From assembly GCA_963691655.1 (NCBI GenBank), contig OY829326.1, forward strand, positions 37,599,989-37,663,988: DNA of 64,000 nucleotides. Reading direction: 5' to 3'. The position numbers and the translations under genes were made by a program. The stretch comes from Toxonevra muliebris (lineage: Eukaryota; Arthropoda; Insecta; Diptera; Pallopteridae). Each line of letters begins with the position of its first letter. The stretch's first letter is position 1. The notes beneath the pieces were generated by a model that worked only from the letters and a program-made list of their open reading frames with translations, was not told the origin of the DNA and made no database searches. Positions 43,676 to 54,985 of the stretch are shown piece after piece.

Positions 43676-44952
43676 AGGAGTGAGATCGAAAAAATCGTAA
43701 CATATATAAAATTCAATAATTTTTAAACGGTTGAAGTTAGAGTTTTGATTTTTTTTTATTTAATTGATAGTATTTTACAAATTACAGACAAATACAACTT
43801 TTATAGTTCTAACCACTATTTATGAGCTCGTCGACCTTTTTTGGTAAGTCTTCCATTAAAGATTTGATTGTTGTTTCAGGCACCTTTTTAGAACAGTTTG
43901 CCCATCTCCTTTTAAAATCTTCGATATTTTTGGATACCTTTTTTATGGTCTTTAAGTTTCTTTTCACAAGAGCCCAATATCTCTCCACTGGTCTTAGCTA
44001 AGGACAATTTGGAGGATTGGCCTCTCTTGATACAAAAACTATGATATTAGTTTGGTACCACTCCAGAGCTTTCTTGTGATATGATGCCAAATCGGGCCAA
44101 AAGTATGTGAACACATTGTGCTCTCTTATGAAAGGAAGAAGTCTTTTTTTCAAACATTCTTTGATGTATACATATTTCGGTATTTATAGAGCCCACTGTT
44201 GCTTCTTTTGCCGCAACTGCATATAGCTTGCCATACCAGGAAATTTTAGAAAATTTTGTCTGCTTTTGGATTCTAAATTGTTCTTGGACATTTCCTCGAG
44301 CATCAGCAATATAAAAATATTGACGCGGAAGCTCCGTAAAATCTGTCAGTACATACGTTTCGTCGTCCATTATACAACATGAATATTTTTGTATGAAATT
44401 CGATTTTAATTTCCGAGCCCTACTTTTGGCGTCTAAATTTTTTGCAGCATTCCTGTCTGGAACTTTTTGGACTTTGTATGTTTTCAAACTTGCATTGGCT
44501 TTAACTTTTCGCACCAAATAGTCAGAGAACTGGGCTAACCGGGCAGCTTTTTTACCAGATGTGTTTGGAGATCTTTTCAATATGCTTTCTATTTTCTTAG
44601 CTTTCCCAATATCATGTGGTCCTTGTTTTTTTCCCGAACTAGGTTTCCTATCAATGGTCAAATTCTGCTGAACCTGTTTAATAACATTGGAAACAGTTTG
44701 ACTGCAGACCTTCAATTCTTTGGCCAATTTTTTTAGGACCAATTTGTATTTTTTTGAAAATTTTTAATAATTTTGAGACCTACTTCTTTTTCTTCACTCA
44801 TTTTGATTAAACTCACAATAAATCAACATGTTTGTCATTAAAAATAAACACTGACATATTTTTCAAAGAAATCAAAGAAATTTTTAAATTTTACACCCAA
44901 AAAAAAAATTATTAGGTAAAACGTGTGTTAAGATTTTTTCTATCTCACTCCT
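43676..44952 (-). mobile_element. Tc1-like element, copy 1
   Basis: The termini AGGAGTGAGAT at 43676 and, reversed, ATCTCACTCCT ending at 44952 are flanked by TA on both sides. The 1277-bp element is a close relative of the one at 50410-51699, in opposite orientation. It sits inside the degenerate AAATATTCC array. Confidence 0.92.
43809..44801 (-). pseudogene. Tc1-like transposase, copy 1, frameshifted
   Basis: Starts MSEEKEVGLKIIKNF at 44801. A one-base deletion soon after (A-run following NTNWS) breaks the frame. The main open stretch (44742-44047) covers the paired helix-turn-helix region (LAKELKVCSQTVSNVIKQ), the linker LKTYKVQKVPDRNAAKNLDA and the first catalytic block CCIMDDETYVLTDF. 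Further shifts follow. The C-terminus VPETTIKSLMEDLPKKVDEL ends with a TAG at 43811-43809. It cannot encode a working enzyme. Compared with copy 2 it has a different set of breaks, so the two decayed independently. Confidence 0.9.
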
Positions 44953-45806
44953 TATTCGCTCTCAAATTAAATTCCCAATATTGAAATTTTTTTCCAGAAT
45001 TTCAAAGTGTAATTCAGAATAGTTAACAACGATTTCAAAATATTTCCAATGTATTTCAAAAAAATTCTAAATTTAATACACGATCTTCAAAATATACTTG
45101 AGAGTATTCGGAGTTGTTAACTTCCCCATAACTTCCATAAAGTTCAACCTTAGAACCTATCCTTGATTTCCAAATGTAAATTGTTCTTTACTTCCCAGTG
45201 ATTTTCATAACTAAAGCAGATTTCTACTTAAGTTAATACTGCATATTTGAAGCTAATGCTAACACTTGTAACCATACAAACTTGTCGCACTGTGTTCATG
45301 TATATAGAAATCTCAATTTTAAGCCTGTTTTTGCACATGTAGTTTTTGATCACAAAAAAAAATGTTTATGACTATATGGAAACTTGCTGCTAAATATTTC
45401 AATTTGACATAAAATTCTAGGCACTTTTTGTTGAAAAATTAAACACAATGAAACCAAAGAAAAAAAACAAAAAACAAAATAAAACACATAACAAAAATAA
45501 ATAACAATCTGCTTTTGTCTGCAGCAAAATTGCATAAAAATACTTTCATATATAATATTTTCATTAACTTTTGCTGTCTGCATAGTCCATAGTTTTCGGA
45601 GTATGCTCCTCCCCTACACTTCTCAAAATTTTTCGCATTATTTGCAGATACTTTTTATGCCCTCCAAAACCTGCTACACAACTCCCCCAAAACATTCAAC
45701 ACACTCCACCACCACTCGAACTTTTATAACATTTATCGCTACTTCACAAATTTCGTACAATACTTTTCCTCTCTCTTCTGTTTACGCTATTGTGTTATAA
45801 AACTAG
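44953..45806. other. Intron: end of degenerate array, then C/T-rich stretch
   Basis: The AAATATTCC-type array continues to about 45110. 45600-45800 is unusually rich in C and pyrimidines and ends in a plausible splice acceptor (CTAG at 45803-45806) before the candidate exon described in the findings. Confidence 0.4.
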
Positions 45807-45914
45807 GAACTCAATGCGCGACCCCAAGCCAAACCAAATGCGACGACGACAACAGCTACGATGACGACAACAGCGACGGCGAACAACCAACAATACATTC
45901 AAGGAAGTAATTAA
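45807..45914 (+). other. Candidate alternative terminal exon of sif (speculative)
   Basis: After a pyrimidine-rich stretch and AG, an in-phase (phase 0) frame of 35 codons reads ELNARPQAKPNATTTTATMT, then TTATANNQQYIQGSN, and stops with TAA. Base composition (GC-rich, CGACGACG) differs from the surroundings. An AATAAA lies about 35 bases downstream. The phase fits the exon at 21861-21992, and splicing would give a Sif ending just after PH1. Low-complexity Thr/Ala content means that a diverged triplet repeat explains it equally well. Confidence 0.15.
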
Positions 45915-47229
45915 GGATTCTCCCATAGGAACTTATCCAAAAACAAAATAAAAAAGAGAGAGAAAGAATAAAAAAAACTCATAATTTCAAACATCAACAG
46001 GCAGCAAATGAGAAAAACTAAATTAAAAGGAAAACAAAACAATACAAAAAAAATAGTGGTTTGCAGTAGTAGAATAACAAAATGGAGTTGCAAGAAATAA
46101 AAACAAAAAGGATATGAATTTATACAGACAGTGTAAGATTAACAGAAAGACAGACGCGAAAATCCAAACACACATAGAATCAAACAAACAGTCACACATA
46201 CATACATATTTTCAAATATAGATACTCATACATATTTACATTACATTGAATGCAATGAATTACGCTACAGTTTGCGAAAAGGAAGTCAATTCTTTTTTTT
46301 TTCTTTTTTTTGTGCGGAGTGGAATAAAAATTCACCATCTCTTACTTACATTCATATTTTTACGTAACTATATACAAATGGAAAACCTAGCAAAAAAAAT
46401 GAAAAAATGTGTAGTAATGTGCGAAAATGAAATAAAAAAAAGAAACACGACCACACTATGAAATTGTAATGAAAAACAAATGAAAATTATTTTAAAACTA
46501 AAGTAAGCAGTTAAGCAAAAACAAAATGAGCAGCAGTATACCTAAGGGAGTTTGATGCATCCTTGAAGAGGGCAAAACGAGAAGAAAAAAATGAAAGAAT
46601 AAGTGTGTGCTAAAGACGAAAAGTTTATGTACTCAAAAACTATGGTATATTCAAAACCTTAAGTTGTAAACTTACCGCATTGCAATTATTTTTAACAAAT
46701 GTAAAATAAAAATAAAAAAATGCAATTCGCTCCTCAATTTTATTTACAATGTAAACTTTTTATATTATTTACATAATTTTTTTTTTATAGAGTTTTGATT
46801 GTGCATTTAAATTTGCTATATTTAAACTATATTTAATTAATTTTATAGTGATTTTCTCTCGAATAAAAATAGCTTTAATTATTTTGAACTCGCTATATGT
46901 ACATAAATTAAGTTTTTTTTTTAATCATTCTTAAGTATTTCACCTCACAATGTCCTACAATCAACAATAATACATTTAATTTTGAGAGTTATTGTCAAAC
47001 AGAAACTTGTCTTTCTAATTTTCAAATTAGGCGTTACTGCTATGTACTGCTATGACCAAAATCTAAGGAGGATCTTGAATTCAAAAATCACGCCTTAATC
47101 ATATCGAGTTGAATTGGGTTTTTGTGTTTTGACATAACTATCCCTGATATCTGTCCATATGCCATTTGTAGTATTGGTTTACGATTTATCGCATTTTTTC
47201 CAACTCAATAAAAGTGTAGACAATTTTCA
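45915..47229. other. Intron stretch, no gene seen
   Basis: A-rich then T-rich intronic sequence. No exon, RNA gene or transposon end recognised. Confidence 0.4.
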
Positions 47230-47698
47230 GTATAGAAAAATTTATTGACCAAAGAATTTGAAGTGTCCAAAGAGATGCTCATGATGAGCGATGATGCTGT
47301 AAAAATTCATAATCACAGAAGTTGACACATCTACGCCTACAATCCAGAAACAGTTCAGCAATCAAGCGAATATCGTACAAAAGATGAACCGGTGTTGTCC
47401 ACAAAGAGTTTCTTCCAACCAGTCAAACGGTTGGCACGAAATCAGACAAATACCGTTCTACTAGCCCCATATACTCCTGATCTGGCATCGTGTGACTTTT
47501 TTCTTTTCTCCTCGCCTCAAAAATCTACTTCGTGGACACCGCTTTCATACCACTGATGAGATAAAAGAGAAATCGCTGGCTGCTTTAAAGGACATATTAG
47601 AAATTGAATATAATCGATGCTTCAAAGACTGGAAAAATCGTTGAAATAAGTGTATTGTAGCGGGAGGGGAGTATTTTGAAGGCGATATAATAAATATG
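47230..47698 (+). pseudogene. mariner transposase remnant
   Basis: Two recognisable pieces: YAYNPETVQQSSEYRTKDEP (about 47332-47391, the region following the first catalytic Asp in mariners), then, after a large loss, PYTPDLASCDFFLF with LLRGHRFHTTDEIKEKSLAA and LKDILEIEYNRCFKDWKNR, a stop in place of Trp, and NKCIVAGGEYFEGD. The second catalytic block is gone, and several frameshifts and stops are present. The right end near 47750 (CTTACTTTTTGAACATAGTA) may be a decayed terminal repeat. The copy is dead. Confidence 0.82.
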
Positions 47699-47808
47699 AA
47701 TGAATAAATGAAAAATGTGCTATATATTCAAAAAATTCTCCTTACTTTTTGAACATAGTAGTCTACTGATTTCAGACTTCAGCTCAGGGTAAGGTTAAGT
47801 AAGGTGGA

Positions 47809-48943
47809 AGCGATGAGAACATGTCCGACTGCTGCACTAGAGGTACTATTGGAGCTCACTCCATTACACCTCGTGATAGAGAGTGCCTCCAATGCAGCAA
47901 TCGTAAGAGGAACAAGAAATAAAAGGTTGACGAGGAGATCTATAGGGCTTGGAAACCGAGATAACCCGACGAAAGACAACTATCTCTTGGACTGTCCCCA
48001 GGACAGAATGGACAAACAGTATAGTTTTGAGAAACACTTCGTTGCAAAACTTAGTAGTAAAAACGAATGGGAGGGTGTAGAGTATAACTACACACTCAAA
48101 GAACACACGATTAAATGGTATACAGATGGGTCACGTACCGAGGATGGAACTGGGGCAGGGGTATTTGGGCCAAGAATCAAACACTCTGAGCCGATGGGGA
48201 AGTATCCTAGCATCTTCCAAGCTGAAATTCATGCAATTAACATATGTGTGCAATTCAACCTGGACAGGAAGTACAAACGGCAAGATATCGCTATCATGTC
48301 GGACAGCCAGGCAGCCATTCGAGCATTATGTTCCTTTGAGATCACCTCTAAGTTGGTGTGGGACTGTTTGAGCAAGCTCAATCAACTGGGTAATAACAAC
48401 AAAGTCGCTCTATGTTGGGTCCCTGGACACGCAGGAATTGAAGGTAATGAGCAGGCAGACGAGCTTGCAAGAAAGGGGGCAGCAACCACTTTCGTGGGAC
48501 TTGAACCCTTCTGTGGAATAGGAGATAGCGTAATCAGGGAATTACTCAGGCAAGAAGAGAGGAACAAGAGGCAAGAACTCTTTACCAATCTTACGGGACT
48601 GGGGCAATCCAAAGCGCTTTTAGGTAATTATAATAAGAGTAGATACGCATTCTGCATTGGTCTCAACAAAAACAGTTTGCGCATATTAGCTGGTATTCTG
48701 ACTGGGCATTGCGGGCTCAGAGAATACCTTTGCAAGATAGGGGTTGAGCAAAGCTCAATTTGTAGGTTTTGTAATGAGGAAGACGAATCATCAGAACATA
48801 TTTTAGCTCAATGTGGAGCACTGATCCACAAAAGAAGGAAATGTCTGGGCATGCACCAAGTGCCCAGTACCGAACTGGCATCCATAGATCCGGGCGCAAT
48901 ACTCAAATTCTTGAGGGAGACTGGACTGGATGAGGTACTCTAG
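47809..48943 (+). pseudogene. LINE ORF2 C-terminal half with intact RNase H
   Basis: The frame is open from the truncation point to the TAG, about 377 codons. It begins AMRTCPTAALEVLLELTPLH, a conserved block after the reverse transcriptase of I/LOA-type LINEs. The RNase H domain follows with all expected acidic and His residues visible: IKWYTDGSRTEDG (Asp), IFQAEIHAI (Glu), AIMSDSQAAIRA (Asp), WVPGHAGIEGNEQADELA (His and Asp). Next comes LTGHCGLREYLCKIG and the zinc-knuckle CRFCNEEDESSEHILAQC. The reverse transcriptase and endonuclease are missing, so the copy cannot move by itself. Lack of stops implies a fairly recent insertion. Confidence 0.92.
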
Positions 48944-49043
48944 GCAGATTAGACTAGATAGAAAAGAGGGACGTACAATAGATCTTATAGGTCGCGGTAC
49001 AACGACAGAAACCTCTATAATACAATACAATACAATACAATAC
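47809..49043 (+). mobile_element. 5'-truncated LINE with RNase H and (ATACA)n tail
   Basis: An 8-bp duplication AAGGTGGA at 47801-47808 and 49044-49051 flanks the insertion. The element begins inside its second ORF, ends the ORF with TAG at 48941-48943, and finishes with five ATACA units (about 49020-49043). It landed immediately downstream of the mariner remnant. Truncated 5' ends and short tandem tails are the normal outcome of target-primed reverse transcription. Confidence 0.9.
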
Positions 49044-49051
49044 AAGGTGGA

Positions 49052-50085
49052 TCTATTTCTTCACACCTGGGAGTCTGAAAGCAGAAAATAGTACAGGCTC
49101 TTCGCTTGTAGCATAGCAAAAGAAACTTGGTCAAAATAAAGCTTTATGAACCTCAGATTATTCTAGTCCTCACAGAACAGATGCAGGCAGAGGCGGTGTA
49201 GAAACTATTGGTCGTTTTTTATGTATGTACTTGTTCAGCTTTAGCTGTGAGGTGGTGCCACTCTTTACTAATTTTTCCCAATATTTCCAATTTTGATTAT
49301 TATAGTAAAATAAAACTATGTTAAGGGTTTTGGGCTGATTTCGCCGCGTTTGAAATACCTCGGCGATTTATAATGAAATTTTCAATTTTCAGTATATTTT
49401 CTGGAACATATTAACTCTTTGTTTGTGGTGTTCTTTTTCAGAAATCAATCTATTAATTGAAATCAAAGATGAATTATATTTTCCAGAAAAGCTCGTTCAA
49501 TTTTATTCAACACTTGAAAGTTTTATTATAACAATTAAACTAAATAATAATATAATTGTTCCGACCCTGTACTCATATTTTCTCTACCACTTCTGGAACC
49601 CCCGCTATAGAGGCACAAACCTGATAATTTTGATGCATTCATATATGCGGGTTCAATAAAAAAATTTAATTTATTTGAACTTTTGGTAAAGAAAAAGTTA
49701 TTTATAGTGAAAAAGCGTAGAAAATACTTGGACCACAAACTTTTTCAAAAAATTAACCCTTGAACGACTAATTTAATTTTTTGCCATAATGGGTTTATTC
49801 TGTGCTGAATGTTCGAAAAAACAAGAAACAATCTTCTTAGCAAATATTTCCTAACAAAAAGTGGTTAGGGTCAGTTAATCCCAATTTTTTTTTTTAATGT
49901 AAAAAAAAAGAATGTAAAAATTTTTGTGTTTTACAATAATCCTTTTATACTGGATAAACATTTAAAAAAATAACCATTTATCTTCCAAAAAAATATTTTA
50001 CATCGAGAAATAGCTGGGGTCTCTAAAAGATCAAATCATCCCTCGACCAGTTTAAAAAAAAAAACGAACTTGTGATTTCTACTTT
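49052..50085. other. Intron stretch, no gene seen
   Basis: AT-rich. A possible start of a TTAA-targeting MITE (TTAACCCTTGAACGAC, near 49757) has no matching end nearby. No exon recognised. Confidence 0.4.
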
Positions 50086-50409
50086 GGGGCCGTTCACATA
50101 TTACGAAGAGCAATTTTTGACTACTTGAGACCCCTTTCCCTGGTCGTAACTCAACGTAACAAAACGTACCGCATTACAATATCTCAAAAATTGATCCATA
50201 AAAAAATGGTTAACCATGATTTTCGAATTCAGCTTTCATCAAATGCACATTAAAAAAATTTCATTTTATACTGTCGTAATTTTAACTATAATCTATATTT
50301 GATCGTATGAAATCTATGTTACGAAGCGCAGTTTTTGACCCCTTCCTCGCCCATGTAACACTTCGTAACAAATCGTCCGACTAATCCCTCCCACCTTGCG
50401 AGTTACATA

Positions 50410-51699
50410 AGGAGTGAGATTGAAAAAATCTTAACACACGTTTTACATAATAATTTTTTTTGGGTGTAAAATTTAAAAATTTCTTTGATCGAGTTATCTT
50501 TGAAAAATATGTCAGTTGTTTTAATGACAAACATGTTGATTTATTGTGAGTTTGATCAAAATGAGTGAAGAAAATGAAGTATGTCTTAAAATTATTGAAA
50601 ATTTTCAAAAAAATCCAAATTGGTCCTACAAAAAATTGGCCAAAGAATTGAAGGTCTGCAGTCAAACTGTTTCCAATGTTATTAAACAGTTTCAGGAGAA
50701 TTTGACCATCGATAGGAAACCTGGTTCGGGAAGAAAACAAAGACCACATGATATTGGGAAAGCCAAGAAAATAGAAAGCATATTGAAAAGATCTCCAAAC
50801 ACATCTGGTAGAAAAGCTGCCCGGTTAGCCCAGTGCCCTGACTATTTGGTGCGAAAAGTTAAAGCCAATGCAGGTTTGAAAACATACAAAGTCCAAAAAG
50901 TTCCAGACAGGAATGCTGCATAAAATTAGGGCTCGGAAATTAAAATCGAATTTCATACAAAAATATTCATGTTGTATAATGGACGACGAAACGTATGTAC
51001 TGGCAGATTTTACGCAGCTTCCGGGTCAAAATTTTTATGTTGCTGATGCTCGAGGAAATGTCGAAGAACAATTTAGAATCCAAAAGCAGACAAAATTTCT
51101 TAAAAAATTGCTGGTATGGCAAGCTATATGCAGTTGCGGCAAAAGAAGCAAGTCATTTGTTACAATGGGCTCTATAAATACCGAAATGTACATCAAAGAA
51201 TGTTTGAAAAAAAGACTTCTTCCTTTCATATGAGAGCATAATGTGTCCACATATTTTTGGCCCGACTTGTCATCATGTCACTACGGCAAAAAACCTCTGG
51301 GGCGGTACCAAAGTAATAACATAGTTTTTGTACCAAGAGAGACCAATCTCAATCCTCCAAATTGTCCGGAGCTAAGACTAGTGGAGAGATATTGGGCTCT
51401 TGTGAAAAGAAACTTAAAGACCACAAAAAAGGTATCCAAAAATATCGAAGATTTTAAAAGGAGATGGGCAAACTGTTCTAAAAAGGTGCCTGAAACAACA
51501 ATCAAATCTCTAATGGAAGGCTTACACCAAAAAAGGTCCACGAGTTCATAAATAGTGGTTAGAACTATAAAAGTTATATTTTTCTGTAATTTGTAAAATA
51601 CTATCAATTAAATAAAAAACAAAAAATCAAAACTCTAAGATCAACCTTTTAAAAATTATTGAATTTTATATATGTTAAGATTTTTTCGATTTCACTCCT
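50410..51699 (+). mobile_element. Tc1-like element, copy 2, nested in a MITE
   Basis: The termini AGGAGTGAGAT (50410) and, reversed, TTTCACTCCT (ending 51699) are flanked by TA on both sides (50408-50409, 51700-51701). The 1290-bp element is in opposite orientation to copy 1, 5.5 kb away. Its TA target lies within the right end of the older MITE. Confidence 0.92.
50561..51562 (+). pseudogene. Tc1-like transposase, copy 2, frameshifted
   Basis: MSEENEVCLKIIENFQKNPN begins the protein. A helix-turn-helix (LAKELKVCSQTVSNVIKQ) and the basic linker with GRKQRPHDIGKAKK follow. The first frame ends near 50923. The catalytic part resumes in another frame with CCIMDDETYVLADF, VWQAICSCGKRSKSFVTMG and, after another break near 51233, TYFWPDLSSCHYG and NCPELRLVERYWALVKRNLK. 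If the Glu of VERYW is the third catalytic residue, 39 residues separate it from the Asp of WPDLSS. If the Glu of CPEL is used, the count is 34. A TAG at 51560-51562 ends the homology. At least two frame breaks make it non-functional. Confidence 0.9.
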
Positions 51700-51714
51700 T
51701 AATATGTGAACGGC

Positions 51715-53194
51715 TTCTTTTTAAGGTGAATTTAAATTAAAAAAAAAAGTCTTGAATGATTTTGGATTTCTTTTATTTATTGGCAAAAGGCTTTCTACCT
51801 AAACTCCATTTTCAATCAAAGATTTTATTACAATTATCCAATTTTATCCTAACATCCTACAGGTAAACCATACTGACACATTGTGATGTAATTTGTTCTA
51901 CTGACTCATATTACAAGTTCATTTAGTATATTAAAATCATGGATTTGTTTCAAAATTTAATTTGCAATACCTAGAAAAATATTCGGATAAATTAATTAAA
52001 ATTTCCAAAGCCAATTGAAAACTTACACCAACCAAATTTCTTTTTGATGATTTCAAAAACTTACTAAAACTTTACTTCGGACTTAGCAATAGCAAAAATT
52101 ACTGATTCTGCATTTAGTCATCGCCTACAGTGCTGTGTTTTGATTTTAATTCATAATTGTTTTCTTTGAATGCTTCTAAATGAAATTTTATCATTCAAAA
52201 GAAATTTTGTCTATATATATTGTAAATAAATTTCGTGTGAATTCCAGTTTGATTATTTCCACTATGTTATAATATTAGAATTGCTATCTTTGGCATGAGG
52301 CTGGATTTTGAAAGAAGAAGTGCTATTGAAGAGCAATTCTGCATTCGTAATTGTTGTAGGTTAGTAGAGTTAAGAATTTGTTTTTGGCTTAAAATTTTTG
52401 TCTAAGGACAAATCTTAAAAAGTCTCCAAAGTAATAAAAAAAATACAAAGATTGAATTACCGAATCTTTTTTAATTTGAATATAATGGAAAGGTAAAAAT
52501 CTGAAATTTTAAGCAATATTAGTTGAAATTTTCACACCACGAGCCGGTGTGCTAGAAATTTATATTTTCGCGAAAAGTGTAAAAAAGGAAGACAACGAGA
52601 GAGAGAGAGCGAAGACAGTGGTTTTTATTTTTATAAAATAAAAGTGTTTGTTTTAAAGTTTTCAATTGAAAATCAAAACAAGTATAAATTCATATGGTTC
52701 AGTTTTCATTTAAGCCCATAAAAAAGAAATTCTGACTTGCCTATCTATGCATGTGTGCAAAAAGTCAATTAAAAGTCGAACAAATGTGTGCACTCTATAC
52801 ACAACAAGCTTAAAAGAGCAAAGAAAACCCTACACTTGCGTTCTTTGTATTTTTTATAATATACTCATTTCATTCTCTATAAAAATATAAAGTTTAAAAA
52901 ATGAAAAAAAAAGCAGCAGCATATGGTCAAAGGCAAACGGCATAAAATGGCGCTCAGAATAAAAAGCCGTAGCTTGTTGCCTGAATTGACTAACTGACTG
53001 GCTGAACGACATTTGTAGCAACAGAAGAAAAACACAGAAGACTTTGACATACTACTTTTTCTACTGTAAACAATGAATTTTTATTTGTAAATGCAATAAC
53101 AATACGAAGCACAAAATCGAGCCACAATATGTTATTGTTTGAGCGCAGTGGAAACACTATAAAGAAAATCATGAAGCTAAAAAAAAAAAATATA
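51715..53194. other. Intron stretch, no gene seen
   Basis: AT-rich. A possible recursive-splice-like site (CCTAACATCCTACAG then GTAAAC) sits at 51848-51868. Otherwise nothing recognised. Confidence 0.4.
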
Positions 53195-53363
53195 CACACT
53201 AGCGGATCCAAGAATTTCCTAAGGGGGAGGTATACGTTTTTTCGTCCTTTTAATTTTTTTTTTTTTTAATACATGACCAATGATCAAAATGTAGGAGATT
53301 ATCATCAGTAAGTGGGAGGGGGAGGTTTAACTCCAAAACCCTCCCTTAAAATTCGCTGGTGTG
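53195..53363. mobile_element. hAT-like MITE (AGCGGAT family), copy 2
   Basis: The left end CACACTAGCGGATCC and right end ATTCGCTGGTGTG are imperfect inverted repeats, each followed inward by a run of G or C (AAGGGGGAGG and CCCTCCC). It matches the ends and layout of the element at 3986-4132. No coding content. Confidence 0.6.
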
Positions 53364-54985
53364 TAGACATATAAAAAAAAACACATCATGAAATTAAGAA
53401 CTTCATGAATTGTCAAGTTAAAATTTGAATTATTTTTTGCTCCCTCTCAACTTGTTGGTTGTTTTCTTTTTTTCTTCTTTTTTTAATGAATAAAGAAAAG
53501 ACAACTCCACAAACCAACATACATTTATATATTAAAAAATTCAGAAAAATAAGTCACCATTTTTTTTAACAAATGCTACAAAGATTTTTATCACCTTTTT
53601 TATTTTTGGAAAGTAGAAAAATTAAATGACATATACTTTTATATACCTACGGATACGTATGTAAAATGATAGTAGGATTTATATATATGTGTGTGCTTGT
53701 GTGTGTGTATATGTGTCAGTATAAATTTCTTTTCTACTTTGCAATTGTGTCATTTTCACGAATGTAAAATTAGTGAATAGAAGAAAGAAAAAATTACAAA
53801 AAACAACAAAAAAAAAAAAAAAAAAGGAATGTGTTGCCATGTTCTGGTTTTTACGCTCCAATTATTTTATGCTTTCAATTTAATTTCTTTCATTTTTTTT
53901 CTTCTAACTAACTTGTTGTACTAGCATAAGGGTGTATATGTCAGATACGCATACATACATACACACATTCATTTAGTATATATACTCATAAGTATATAGA
54001 TATTTTAGAATTGCTCAGACCCCAAAGCAACTTATTTACTTGTGAAATTTTTTCTTAACATAACGTGTTGCAGTTTTTTTTTTCTTGTATTTTTTTTTTT
54101 TTGTTTTAATGTGCAATAAAAAAAACATAACAAAAAAGAAACTATGCTTTCTTCATTTCTAATTTACATTTTCTTTCTATGATTATAAATAAAAATAAAA
54201 CTATATTCTATGCATTTTTATAATATTAGAAATAAAATATGAAAATGTATGTGCATGGATTGAATAACAAAATTTTTTTTTTTTTTTTGCATCCCAAAAA
54301 AGAAACATTAAAATTAGAAATTTCAATTTAATTGCAATCACAGAAACTGGAAAATGATAGGCGTATGAAAAACGTAATCCATAACAAATTTGTTGATTAA
54401 AACTTTATTCTTTTTAATCATGAAATCTGCAAAAATTATTTTATTTTTAGAAATGAATTAAAACTTTTTAAAGTTTAATTTAATTTTATTTCTCCACATT
54501 TTATATTATTGCTAAAAACTCTTCTTCTTCTACTTTTTGTAGTAGTACATAGTATCACTTGGAAACATAATTAAATATTATTTTCCGCAATAAAAATTTT
54601 TAATTTGAAAGTTATCCATTTTTTAATTCATCAAAAGCCCAGTGTATATGGTAATGAAAATATCTAACGCTTTAATTAATTTGAACCTAAAAATGTTATG
54701 AACTAATTTAATTTGCTACAGTGTTATTTGTATCATTGTAAACATGCAATTTTTATATTAATATTTGAAGGAACTGATATCAACGGCTTTAAGGTTTCAA
54801 AAATATTGTTTTGTGGTTAATCAAGTTTTTTTTTTTATTTTAATTCCAACGAAGCTTACAATCTATCCATAATTTACATATAATATGTGGACATTTAGCA
54901 AGTTTTGTAATATTTATAAGTATAAAAACAAATGACTTTTGGTGGAGTGGATCCAATGATTACAGTCTCCTTAAATGTGACATAA
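53364..54985. other. Intron stretch, no gene seen
   Basis: AT-rich with poly-A/T tracts (53808-53825, 54066-54103, 54270-54288) and short GT runs near 53690-53715. No exon or transposon coding sequence recognised. Confidence 0.4.

Larger units (their letters stand above)
50086..51714. mobile_element. MITE of GGGGCCGTTCACATATTA type split by Tc1-like element
   Basis: GCCGTTCACATATTA at 50089-50103 has a perfect reverse match at 51700-51714, on the other side of the Tc1-like copy 2. Without that insert the MITE is about 340 bp. Inside, TTACGAAG(A/C)GCA(A/G)TTTTTGAC followed by a CCCC-rich stretch and CGTAAC occurs twice (about 50101-50170 and 50319-50375), a subterminal direct repeat. Similar GGCCGTTCA..TTACG elements are widespread in insect genomes as far as I know. 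No coding content. Confidence 0.82.
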
